This document shows positions 30,440-38,991 of a stretch of DNA of 64,000 bases, one piece after another. Below the pieces are notes generated by a model, which saw nothing but the letters and a program-made list of their open reading frames with translations, was not told the DNA's origin and ran no database searches. The DNA is taken from NCBI RefSeq assembly GCF_037976825.1, contig NZ_CP150269.1, positions 207,001-271,000 of the forward strand, given 5' to 3'. Source of the DNA: Paenibacillus sp. FSL K6-1330. Lineage in GTDB: Bacteria; Bacillota; Bacilli; Paenibacillales; Paenibacillaceae. Position 1 is the first letter of the stretch. Every line of letters starts with the position of its first letter. The position numbers and the translations under genes are program-made.

Positions 30440-30554
30440 GTGCGAATATCGGCTCCGGTCGCTGTTAAACTCGGGAAGCAGGAATGAAATAGGTTTAAGG
30501 AAGCTTCCCGATTTTAAAGGCGAACGCGTTGCTCCTCCACCGATATTCGCACCT
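30440..30554 (+). repeat. Nested-hairpin repeat, copy C
   Basis: Arms GTGCGAATATCGG and CCGATATTCGCAC flank the same two conserved blocks. Relative to copy B one arm base changes T to A and its partner changes A to T, keeping the pair. The inner stem has one mismatch (AAACTCGGGAAGC against GCTTCCCGATTTT). T1-B and T2-C look like an old tandem duplication of terminator plus element. Confidence 0.85.
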
Positions 30555-30701
30555 GAGCGGGGAAGAGGTGTGGAGCTACCATGATACTCTAGTAGATCTA
30601 AACGCCTATCTTTTTTATAGTTCAAGTTTCCTATATTTGCCGTTATAATGATGAAGACGGAAGTTATAGGAAAAATACTACAAGTAAGGTGGCTTGAATC
30701 T

Positions 30702-32552
30702 ATGACACGATCACTCCAACGATCGAGAAAATGGCCGATTTTTCCTGCGGCTATGCTCGTCGCAGCAGTCTTATGGGCCCCCGATGCCCATGCAGCTGAC
30801 GTTCAGCAGCTGACGGGAGAACGGACGAAGCAGGATATCCTGAATAAATGGCAGCAGTTCAAACCGATGGATACTGGCACATCCTATATGGGGCCTGAAC
30901 GAATTTACATGGAATCGCCAAGCGTCGCCGTACCCTATAAGGCAGGGACGATAAAACCGGAATATATCGAGGACGGCATTCGGGCCGTCAACTTTGTAAG
31001 ATACCTATCCGGCCTGCCGGATGACGTGACAGCCAACCCTTCGCTTGCAGGGCAGCAGCAGGCGACAGCGCTTGTGAACGCCCTGCATCAAAAGCTGAAC
31101 CATTATCCAACCATGCCGGCGGGCATGGACGATTCGCTGTACGCTTCAGCGAAGGAAGGCGCGAGGACAAGCAACCTTTACGGCGGCAGCCCGACCTTTT
31201 ATGACAATGTCCTTGGTTATATGGCGGATAGCGGGGCTACGAATATCGACCGCGTCGGACACCGCCGGTGGATTATCAATCCGGAGATGAAACAGACCAT
31301 GTTCGGAATGGTACATACATCCAACAACGTTGCCTATGCGTCGATGTACGCGATGGACAAGGGCCGCGCAGCTTCCGAAGTTCAATATGATTACATCTCC
31401 TGGCCGTCTGCAGGATATTTTCCGGAAGAGGTTTTTAAGACAAACGATCCATGGTCGGTGTCGTTGAACCCGCAAAAGTATGACCGGACCAGAACGGATC
31501 AGATTCAAGTGAAATTGACCCGTGTGAGGGACGGGAAAGAGTGGAGCTTTGACAAGAGCGACAACGATAAATCGGGCAAATATTTCAATGTGCAGACCAG
31601 CTATTACGGCGTGCCGTTTGCCGTCATTTTTAGGCCTGACAGCATAGGCGATTTTGCGCCGGACGATGCCTTCACCGTTCAGATCACGGGGCTATATACC
31701 GCTTCCGGAAGCACGGCACAGGTTGAGCTCACCACGACGTTTTTCAAAATGATGCCTGGTTTATTGGCCCGCTACGATATTCAGCTCCAAAAGGGGCAAA
31801 CCCTTCAAATGGGCCTCACTGGCGGACTTCAGACCAGTGGCAATACGTTCAAGAGCGGAGATAACCGGATCGTTGAGATAGATGCAAACGGCAAGGTCAA
31901 AGCCGTAGGCAAGGGATCGACATGGATCTCTGCCAATGATTATCTGGGGGCGAGAAGCCTGGTCTACGTTAACGTGAATGATGGTCCGGCTAATGGCAAA
32001 GTGAGCAACTGGGCTCAAGCGGATTACATGAAGGCAAAAGCGAATGGCATTATCGGCTGGTCGTTTGACCGATCCTACCAGCAGCCGATCACCAGAGTGG
32101 AGTTTACGGAGATGGCGGTACATATGATCGAAACCATGCTGGGACAGGATCTTTATATGGATGTCTCTGGCGTTAAGACCCCATTTAAGGACGTCGATGA
32201 TTGGACCGTGACGTGGGCAAGCCAAAACGGCATCATCAACGGCACATCGCCGCAATCCTTCTCGCCGCGAGCGACCATCACCAGAGAACAGGCTGCCGCG
32301 CTGATCCTTCAGGTGTATGCCAAGACAAATGAATTGAAAGGCAGACCGGCGTCAACCGGATCAGCTGCGGCTTCGCTGTTCGCGGACGATAGCAACATCT
32401 CGCCATGGGCGAAGGAACAAGTATACCAAGCGATAAACCTCTCTTTAATGAACGGCATGGCCAAGAATCAGTTCAACCCGAAAGGCGAGCTCACCTTCGA
32501 GCAGACGTATGTGCTGCTGTTAAATTGCTTTGAAATGCTGATGGAAAAGTAA
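30702..32552 (+). CDS. Secreted CAP-domain protein with S-layer homology repeats
   Basis: Cell-surface protein of 616 residues from the ATG at 30702 (AAGGTGG about 9-11 bp upstream; an in-frame ATG at 30648 has no good ribosome binding site). A signal peptide ends in AHAA (about residue 33). An SCP/CAP-like domain (about 80-250) includes IRAVNFVRYLSGL and VGHRRWIINPEMKQTMFGM. A bacterial Ig-like segment (about 365-430, VEIDANGKVKAVGKGS) precedes three SLH repeats (about 435-616; FKDVDDWTVTWASQNGIINGTS is the clearest), which bind pyruvylated cell-wall polymer. Role unknown; it stands alone between terminator regions. Confidence 0.88.
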   Translation: MTRSLQRSRKWPIFPAAMLVAAVLWAPDAHAADVQQLTGERTKQDILNKWQQFKPMDTGTSYMGPERIYMESPSVAVPYKAGTIKPEYIEDGIRAVNFVRYLSGLPDDVTANPSLAGQQQATALVNALHQKLNHYPTMPAGMDDSLYASAKEGARTSNLYGGSPTFYDNVLGYMADSGATNIDRVGHRRWIINPEMKQTMFGMVHTSNNVAYASMYAMDKGRAASEVQYDYISWPSAGYFPEEVFKTNDPWSVSLNPQKYDRTRTDQIQVKLTRVRDGKEWSFDKSDNDKSGKYFNVQTSYYGVPFAVIFRPDSIGDFAPDDAFTVQITGLYTASGSTAQVELTTTFFKMMPGLLARYDIQLQKGQTLQMGLTGGLQTSGNTFKSGDNRIVEIDANGKVKAVGKGSTWISANDYLGARSLVYVNVNDGPANGKVSNWAQADYMKAKANGIIGWSFDRSYQQPITRVEFTEMAVHMIETMLGQDLYMDVSGVKTPFKDVDDWTVTWASQNGIINGTSPQSFSPRATITREQAAALILQVYAKTNELKGRPASTGSAAASLFADDSNISPWAKEQVYQAINLSLMNGMAKNQFNPKGELTFEQTYVLLLNCFEMLMEK

Positions 32553-32853
32553 GTTTTTTAAATCCGATATCAAACGTGGCCCGCATGATCGAGAGTGGCT
32601 GACCTCGACGTTAGCGGGCGTGATCGTTAACGCGCTTGAGCACGAAATGTGTTGATGCAGTAGATGAAGGCCAAGCTCTTTCCGGAGAGTTTGGTCTTTT
32701 TGTCTGATAAAAATAGAACAAATCTACACATCCACTGCGCTTGCCCTTGGCATCGACCGCACATATCCATGCAATTTCAGGCATTCCCATTCTCAAGCGA
32801 ACCGGTGCTGATATAATTGAAGAACAAGCGAGCGAAAAGGAGAGTGCGGGAGG
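32553..32853 (+). other. Intergenic region with terminator and promoter signals
   Basis: Holds the terminator at 32667-32701, the motif AATAGAACAAATCTAC (32711) shared with 37072, and TGCTGATATAAT ending 32816, an extended -10-like element 38 bp before the kinase gene. Confidence 0.55.
32667..32701 (+). terminator. Intrinsic terminator
   Basis: AGGCCAAGCTCT pairs with AGAGTTTGGTCT followed by five T residues; it separates the surface-protein gene from the sensor kinase operon. Confidence 0.8.
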
Positions 32854-34638
32854 GTGCTGAACCGAATACGATTCCTGTTTCCACACAAGCTGAAATACCG
32901 TCTGTTTGCCGCGTTCGTTCTGGTCATACTGCTGCCTTTCGGCATTTTGAATTTGTACAACTACCAGCGGATCGAGACCTTGGTCCAGGAGAAAATCAGC
33001 CAGCAGAGCCACAGCCAGCTGGAGCAGATGTATCGAACGCTTGAGGATCAGTTGAGCGTGGCCTTTAAAACGCTGATCTTTCTAGAGCAGGATTCGACGG
33101 TGGCCTCCGTGCTGACCCATCCCGGGCAGCGACAAGGACTCGAGAACAAAAACCTGATGGAGGAAAAGTTCAAAAATTTGAACAACAGCTTTTTCCTGTA
33201 TAATCCGTCGGTCTACTTCACGATTCTCGATTTTCATGGTAACGCTTACACTTCATATTCTCCCAGGGAGGCCCTCGATTACAGAAAGCTGCGGGACAAC
33301 CCTGGATTTGATAGGGAACAGATGGAGGGCGTGTCGTATCACTGGGTTTCGAGCGATGCGAATTACGTACTGAGGGATATCTCCACGAGCCCTTACCTGC
33401 TGTCGCTGTACGCTTACATGGAAACTCCCCGCAACAAGCCGTACGGCATGGCCCGGATCAGCATCGATTACTCCTTTTGGTTTCAATCTGTAATGAAGCA
33501 GTCGACGCTGCGACAGGAATATTTTTTGATTACGAGCGCCGGCGAGAACGTATCCCAATCGATCCTGAACAGCAGTCTGACAAGCGAGGTGAAAGCCAGG
33601 ATTGCAGCCGAGCCTAGGCAGAAGTATTTTATCGACAAAGCTTCGAACACCCTGGTGAATTATATTTACGTGGAGTCGCTGGACTGGTATATCGTGAACC
33701 GGATTCCGCTGACGGTGCTTTTTAACGAGATTGAGGAACTGAAGCGCCAATATTTTATGACCTTTTTCCTGCTGACCGGCGCGTTTCTTATCATGACCTT
33801 CATCATTGCAGCCACGATTACCCGGCCGTTATCTCATTTGCAGAATAAGATGAAGGCGGTTGTCCGCAAAAATCTGAAAATCCGACTGCCCGAGCGTAAG
33901 TTTCGAGGTGAGATTCTGGAATTGACGCAGACGTTTAATTCCATGCTCGACGACATGGATGTGCTGATTCAGCGATTGAAGGCCGAGGAAAGGCAGAAGG
34001 AAGCGGTGCATTTTCATATGCTGCTGGCCCAGATGAACCCGCATTTTCTGCTCAACACGCTAAATACGGTCAAGTGGATTGCCATCCGTCATGGAAATGA
34101 CGATATCACCAATATCACCCTGTCTCTCGGCAAACTGCTGGAGGCGAGTCTGAATACGGAGAAAGATCTGGTGCACCTGAAGGATGAAATCGAGCTGGTG
34201 CAGGCCTATGTGCATATTCAGCAGGTGCGTTACAATCACCGTTTTGAGGTGACCTTTGCGTATGATGAGGACATTCTCTATGCGCTTGTGCCAAAGCTTT
34301 GTCTGCAGCCGCTCGTGGAGAATGCCATCCTGCACGGAATCGGGCCGCTGCCGGAGCAGGAGGGCCTCATTGAAATTACGGTTATCCGGGAGGGGCCGAA
34401 CCGGCTGGCGGTTGAGATCAAGGACAACGGCGTCGGCATGGAGCAGTCCCGGCAGGCGAACGGGATGCGTAAACGGCCGGGCATCGGTCTTAGCAATGTA
34501 CAGGAGCTGCTTCGGCTGCTGTTTAAAGAAGAGGGCAGCATGGAGATTATTTCTTCGGAGCTGGGAACGAGGATTCGGTTCTCTATCCCATTGTTAATCT
34601 CAACACCCTATCAGAATGAACACTTGATTTCATCATAA
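32854..34638 (+). CDS. YesM-type sensor histidine kinase
   Basis: Membrane sensor kinase of 594 residues. Helix 1 (about 16-38), a large extracellular dCache-like region (about 40-300), helix 2 (about 305-328), HAMP (about 328-380), then the His_kinase domain with phosphoacceptor His397 in QMNPHFLLNTLNTVKW and an ATPase domain with LQPLVENAILHGI and DNGVGM. The GTG start has a purine-rich site (GGGAGG) very close, so the exact start is uncertain. The response-regulator gene follows at 34712. YesM/YesN pairs usually sense oligosaccharides and induce ABC transporters, as found downstream. Confidence 0.92.
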   Translation: MLNRIRFLFPHKLKYRLFAAFVLVILLPFGILNLYNYQRIETLVQEKISQQSHSQLEQMYRTLEDQLSVAFKTLIFLEQDSTVASVLTHPGQRQGLENKNLMEEKFKNLNNSFFLYNPSVYFTILDFHGNAYTSYSPREALDYRKLRDNPGFDREQMEGVSYHWVSSDANYVLRDISTSPYLLSLYAYMETPRNKPYGMARISIDYSFWFQSVMKQSTLRQEYFLITSAGENVSQSILNSSLTSEVKARIAAEPRQKYFIDKASNTLVNYIYVESLDWYIVNRIPLTVLFNEIEELKRQYFMTFFLLTGAFLIMTFIIAATITRPLSHLQNKMKAVVRKNLKIRLPERKFRGEILELTQTFNSMLDDMDVLIQRLKAEERQKEAVHFHMLLAQMNPHFLLNTLNTVKWIAIRHGNDDITNITLSLGKLLEASLNTEKDLVHLKDEIELVQAYVHIQQVRYNHRFEVTFAYDEDILYALVPKLCLQPLVENAILHGIGPLPEQEGLIEITVIREGPNRLAVEIKDNGVGMEQSRQANGMRKRPGIGLSNVQELLRLLFKEEGSMEIISSELGTRIRFSIPLLISTPYQNEHLISS

Positions 34639-34711
34639 CGGGCAGATTATTCGGCGCTTCGGCCTGTGCGGGCTGGAACGGGATTTTAAAAGCTACGAGG
34701 AGGGGAGACCT

Positions 34712-35518
34712 ATGTGGAAGGTGCTGCTGGTGGAGGATGAGGTGTTCGTGCGAGAGTCCGTACGGGAGATCATCGCGTGGGAGGAGCTTGGATTCAAGGT
34801 GGCGGGAGAGGCAGGCAACGGTGCCGAGGCGCTGGAGATGATCCGGAGCAACCCGCCCGATCTCGTGCTGACTGATATCGTGATGCCGGAGATGGACGGC
34901 GTGGAGCTCCTCCGCAGAACCCGGGAAGAGGGGTACGCCTCGCGGTTCGTGATGCTGACCTGCATGAGTGATTTCGAGTATGTCCGGCAGGCGATGGAAT
35001 ATGGTGCATCCAACTATATCTTGAAGCTGTCAATGAGCGTGAATACGCTGCGGGAAACGCTGCACAAAATGAACGTCGAGCTGGCGAAGAATAACCCGAA
35101 CCCGAGCCAACCTGTTCCGATTCCGGTCGTGCCCACGGAGACGATGCCGTCACAGCCGGCACATCATCCCTCCCCAAGGGAAATTACGTCGCACCCGGAA
35201 GTACAGAAGATACTGCAGTATATCCATGAGCACTACGAGCAGGACATTACGGTGAAATCGATGTCTGGCTACGTGATGATGGGCGAAAATTACGTCAGCG
35301 CGCTCTTCAAGAAAAAGACCGGACGCACCTTGATTCATTATTTGCACCAGGTCCGGGTGGATAAAGCCATCGCGTATTTGCTTCAAACCGACCTCCCTGT
35401 TCACGAGATCAGCCTTCGGGTGGGGTTCGTGAACGACAATTATTTTATTAAAATCTTTAAGCGATTGACCGGATTCACGCCGAGTAAATACAGACAACAT
35501 AGCAAAGACCTCAAATAG
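34712..35518 (+). CDS. YesN-type response regulator with AraC DNA-binding domain
   Basis: Regulator of 268 residues: receiver domain (1-120) with acidic pair Glu8/Asp9, phosphoacceptor Asp55 in LTDIVMPEMDG and conserved Lys in LKLSM; a Pro-rich linker (128-155); AraC-type double helix-turn-helix (about 165-265) with VKSMSGYVMMGENYVSALFKKKTG and LPVHEISLRVGFVNDNYFIKIFKRLTGFTPSKYR. RBS GGAGGGGAGA. It pairs with the upstream YesM kinase and probably activates the transporter genes at 35675-38939. Confidence 0.94.
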   Translation: MWKVLLVEDEVFVRESVREIIAWEELGFKVAGEAGNGAEALEMIRSNPPDLVLTDIVMPEMDGVELLRRTREEGYASRFVMLTCMSDFEYVRQAMEYGASNYILKLSMSVNTLRETLHKMNVELAKNNPNPSQPVPIPVVPTETMPSQPAHHPSPREITSHPEVQKILQYIHEHYEQDITVKSMSGYVMMGENYVSALFKKKTGRTLIHYLHQVRVDKAIAYLLQTDLPVHEISLRVGFVNDNYFIKIFKRLTGFTPSKYRQHSKDLK

Positions 35519-35674
35519 AACGATTCTATGCAAGACATAGGATTCGCCGAAACAGGAATTCCATCATTTTGTTCCATCATCTGAATGGATATGTAGCTTA
35601 AAAGCGGCTCCCGTTCCCTGCTACGATGAGAGGGCATCATCAAAACCATTATGATTTTCTGGGAGGTCTCTAAT

Positions 35675-37006
35675 ATGAAAAATAAAAAGGGATGGGCGAT
35701 GCTTCTCATCGGTATCATGCTATTGGGTCTTCTCGCCGGTTGCGGTGGTAAGGAACCGTCATCCGCAAGTGAGGGACAAGGAACGGACAATTCGAAAGCG
35801 CCTTCATCGGGCGAACCGATCAAACTAACCATGTGGGGCGGCGTACCGCCGGAAGCGGGACCGCAAGAAGTCATTGATGCATGGAATGCTGAGCATCCGG
35901 ATGTTCAAGTCGAATATGTGCGCTACGTCAATGACGATGACGGAAACCTGAAGCTCGATACTGCCATGATTACGGGCCAGGATGTAGACCTGTTCGTAAA
36001 TTACACGCTTTCCCAAACGTCCAAACGGGTGGAGTCCAACCTAGCCTTGGATCTGAGCCAATTCAACGATTACAATATTGACGAGAAAATGGGACCTGAC
36101 GCCGAAGGCTGGAAAATCAACGGGAAGTATTATGGAATGCCGACCACGAAGAGTGCGTTCTTCGTCGCGCTGAACAAGGAAGCCCTCGATGCAGCGGGCC
36201 TGCCCGTTCCGAAGGATTGGACGTGGGATGAACTGCGCGAATATGCCAAGAAACTCAAAGTCGGTAATAACTACGGGTTTATTCAAAATATGGAGCCTTT
36301 CGTCGATCCGATTGATTCGGTGTTATCGCAAGAGGGGTATACCAAGGCGGACGGAACTTCGAATCTGGACCACCCGCTGGTCAAAAAATGGCTGGAAACG
36401 CTGAAGGTCATGATGAAGGAAGACAAGACCACGCCGCCGCTCGGAGAGCAGCTGACTTCCAAAATGCCGGTGGAGCAAGTGTTCTTGAGCGGAGAAGTGC
36501 CTATGTTGAATATCGGGGCCTGGCTCCTGCGAAGCTCGAACAACTTTACCGATTTCCCGCGCGACTTCACCATCGCATTCGCACAAGTGCCGAGACTGAC
36601 GGACAGTGCAGACAATTACGTGACAAGGGGCGGTCTCGGGGATTACATCTCCATTAATGCCAAATCCAAAAAGCAAGCGGAAGCTTGGGAATTCCTGAAG
36701 TGGTATGCGGACGGAGGCATGGCTCCTATGGCTGCTGGCGGAAGATTGCCTGCATCGAAGGACGCCAATCAGGAAGAAGCGTTAAACAGCCTGCTCGGGG
36801 ATAAGAAAGACACGTATGACCTGGATTCCCTGATGCATGTCATGTTCGAAGACAAAACGCCTACGTATGTAAGGAGCTTGCCGCAAGAGGTAATGGATAT
36901 GCGCGCCCAGGAGTACGAGAAGTATTTCCTGGACGCACAATCGCTGGATCAAACTCTAGAAGCCATGGTAAACCGGCATAATACGTTATTAAAAGAGGGC
37001 AAATAA
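35675..37006 (+). CDS. Extracellular sugar-binding lipoprotein of an ABC importer
   Basis: Receptor of 443 residues from the ATG at 35675 (GGGAGG 9-10 bp upstream). The signal peptide ends in lipobox LLAGC, so it is lipid-anchored. The mature part has the family-1 solute-binding-protein pattern (IKLTMWGG, VEYVRYVNDDDG, GKYYGMPTTKSAFFVALNKEALDAAGL, ARGGLGDYISINAKSKKQAEAWEFLKW). It precedes two permease genes and follows the YesM/YesN pair. The ligand, probably an oligosaccharide, cannot be read. A terminator at 37027 separates it from the permeases, which favours excess receptor over channel. Confidence 0.92.
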   Translation: MKNKKGWAMLLIGIMLLGLLAGCGGKEPSSASEGQGTDNSKAPSSGEPIKLTMWGGVPPEAGPQEVIDAWNAEHPDVQVEYVRYVNDDDGNLKLDTAMITGQDVDLFVNYTLSQTSKRVESNLALDLSQFNDYNIDEKMGPDAEGWKINGKYYGMPTTKSAFFVALNKEALDAAGLPVPKDWTWDELREYAKKLKVGNNYGFIQNMEPFVDPIDSVLSQEGYTKADGTSNLDHPLVKKWLETLKVMMKEDKTTPPLGEQLTSKMPVEQVFLSGEVPMLNIGAWLLRSSNNFTDFPRDFTIAFAQVPRLTDSADNYVTRGGLGDYISINAKSKKQAEAWEFLKWYADGGMAPMAAGGRLPASKDANQEEALNSLLGDKKDTYDLDSLMHVMFEDKTPTYVRSLPQEVMDMRAQEYEKYFLDAQSLDQTLEAMVNRHNTLLKEGK

Positions 37007-37026
37007 GAGGTTATCAGCACTAATAG

Positions 37027-37062
37027 AAGGGGACTATCGCTTCAGCGGTGGTCCCCTTTTTT
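37027..37062 (+). terminator. Intrinsic terminator after the receptor gene
   Basis: AAGGGGACTATCGC pairs with GCGGTGGTCCCCTT followed by T residues, 20 bp after the stop. Partial read-through to the permease genes is plausible. Confidence 0.85.
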
Positions 37063-37217
37063 GCTTGAGATAATAGAACAAATCTACGGAGCCGCCAAAA
37101 ATCACGACCCTGCAATTGCATACTTCTGTAGCATAAATTCGAAGGTTTTGTTCCTTATCCCCGCTTGGTCCCGACTGCTATGCTTGAGATGAAAAAGACC
37201 AAGAGGAGTGGGGCTAT

Positions 37218-38099
37218 GTGAAAACATCCTGGATGAAACGGCAACAGTATCTCGGCTATCTGTTTATCGGTCCGAACATGGTCGGCGTGATGCTGTTTTT
37301 TATTGTGCCAGCCTTGTATTCGTTCTATCTCATGTTTACGGATTACAAATTTATGAGCTCGGACACGAAGTTCGTGGGTCTGGCCAATATTCAAAAAATG
37401 CTGGGCGACGAGGTCTTCTACATTTCGATCAAAAATACGTTGTTCTTTCTGTTATCCGTTCCTATATCGATTGGACTGGCTTTTATCGTCGCCGTAGTTT
37501 TGAACCGCTCGGTGTATTTAAAAAAGCTGCTCCGCGCCTTATATTTCATGCCTTACATCACCAGCGGCGTCGCCGTGGCCTTTGTGTGGATGCTGCTGTT
37601 CCATCCGAATAACGGCCCGATCAACGGAATCCTCAAGTCGTTCGGCATTACCAATCCCCCGGGATGGCTGTCCACCATGGATTCCTCTATGTATGCCATC
37701 GACATCATCTGGATCTGGTTTATGCTCGGCTATAACATGATCATCTACCTAGCCGCTCTGCAAGAGGTTTCGACTGAACTGCTGGAGGCCGCCAAAATCG
37801 ACGGGGCCCGCGCCTGGCAAACGGTTCGCAGCATCTTGTGGCCGCTCGTCAGCCCTACAACCTTCCTTCTGCTGATTACCGGGCTCATCATGACCATCAA
37901 GCAATTCGGGATCATTCAAGCCATTACGCAAGGGGGCCCGGGCAACAGCACCACCGTGCTGTCCCTGTTCATTTACCAAAACGCCTTCCGTTACTACGAA
38001 ATGGGTTATGCATCCGCGATCTCCTGGGCGCTGTTCTTGATCATCATGATCTTCACTGTCATTCAATGGATCGGTCAGAAGCGCTGGGTTCACTATTAA
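37218..38099 (+). CDS. Sugar ABC transporter permease (MalF/UgpA type)
   Basis: Channel subunit of 293 residues, six helices. N-terminus RQQYLGYLFIGPNMVGVMLFFIVPALYSFYLMFTDY is typical of carbohydrate uptake permease CUT1 first subunits; the permease motif EAAKIDGARAWQTVRSILWPLVSP is clear. The GTG start has AGAGGAG about 7-9 bp upstream. It pairs with the permease at 38112 to import the ligand of the lipoprotein at 35675. No ATPase gene is present; CUT1 systems commonly share one MsmK-type ATPase encoded elsewhere. Confidence 0.93.
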   Translation: MKTSWMKRQQYLGYLFIGPNMVGVMLFFIVPALYSFYLMFTDYKFMSSDTKFVGLANIQKMLGDEVFYISIKNTLFFLLSVPISIGLAFIVAVVLNRSVYLKKLLRALYFMPYITSGVAVAFVWMLLFHPNNGPINGILKSFGITNPPGWLSTMDSSMYAIDIIWIWFMLGYNMIIYLAALQEVSTELLEAAKIDGARAWQTVRSILWPLVSPTTFLLLITGLIMTIKQFGIIQAITQGGPGNSTTVLSLFIYQNAFRYYEMGYASAISWALFLIIMIFTVIQWIGQKRWVHY

Positions 38100-38111
38100 G
38101 GAGGAAGGAAT

Positions 38112-38939
38112 ATGACCAAAGCTTTATATACTAAAATAATCATCACGCTCATTATGCTGTTCTTCAGCGTAATTATGATCGTTCCTTTCCTCTGGATGAT
38201 CAGCACTTCGTTCAAGATGCCGGCGGAAGTGTTCCAATACCCGATTAAGTGGATTCCCGCCCAATTCATGTGGGATCATCATGTGAAAGTGTGGACAGGA
38301 GCGAACAGCTTTGGCCAATACTACCTGAACTCGCTAAAAGTCGCCTTGATCAGCACCGTCGGAGCGGTACTGCTGTCCGCTTTAGCCGCTTACGGCTTTG
38401 CCCGGATCGAGTTTAAGGGACGGAATGCTATGTTCATGATCTATCTGTCGATGATGATGGTCCCTCCCCAGGTCTTGTTTGTACCGAAGTTCATCATGTT
38501 CGACTGGGTCGGTATCTACAACACGCATTGGGCCCTTATATTGCCGGGCGTATTCACGATTTTCGGGGTGTTCATGATGCGGCAGTTCTTCCTCTCCGTA
38601 CCGCATGAAATTTCGGAGGCTGCCTTTATCGACGGAGCAGGACATTTCCGCATTTTTTCGCGGATCATTCTGCCGATGGCGAAGCCTTCGCTGGCTACGC
38701 TGGCCATTATCGATTTCTCCTGGCACTGGAACGATTACGAGAACGCTTTGGTGTTTTTGATCGATCAGGATCTGTATACCGTTCCGCTGGGACTGCAAAA
38801 TTTCATTCTGGAAAATACGGTGGATTATAACGGCATGATGGCGGCGGCGACCGCAGGCATCATTCCGATGATTCTCGTGTTCCTGATCGGTCAGAAATAT
38901 ATCATTCAGGGCGTGGCGAGCTCGGCTGTAAAAGGATAG
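38112..38939 (+). CDS. Sugar ABC transporter permease (MalG/UgpE type)
   Basis: Second channel subunit of 275 residues, six helices, with the CUT1 pattern MIVPFLWMISTSFKMPAEVF near the N-terminus, permease motif EAAFIDGAGHFRIFSRIILPMAKP, and the C-terminal PMILVFLIGQKYIIQGVASSAVKG ending characteristic of MalG-like proteins. RBS AAGGAGGAAGG. It follows the first permease by 12 bp and precedes the FAD oxidoreductase gene by about 50 bp. Confidence 0.94.
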   Translation: MTKALYTKIIITLIMLFFSVIMIVPFLWMISTSFKMPAEVFQYPIKWIPAQFMWDHHVKVWTGANSFGQYYLNSLKVALISTVGAVLLSALAAYGFARIEFKGRNAMFMIYLSMMMVPPQVLFVPKFIMFDWVGIYNTHWALILPGVFTIFGVFMMRQFFLSVPHEISEAAFIDGAGHFRIFSRIILPMAKPSLATLAIIDFSWHWNDYENALVFLIDQDLYTVPLGLQNFILENTVDYNGMMAAATAGIIPMILVFLIGQKYIIQGVASSAVKG

Positions 38940-38991
38940 CCCAGAATCCAGGTCCACACATGAGCTGGACAAAAATGAAAGGAGTCGAAGC

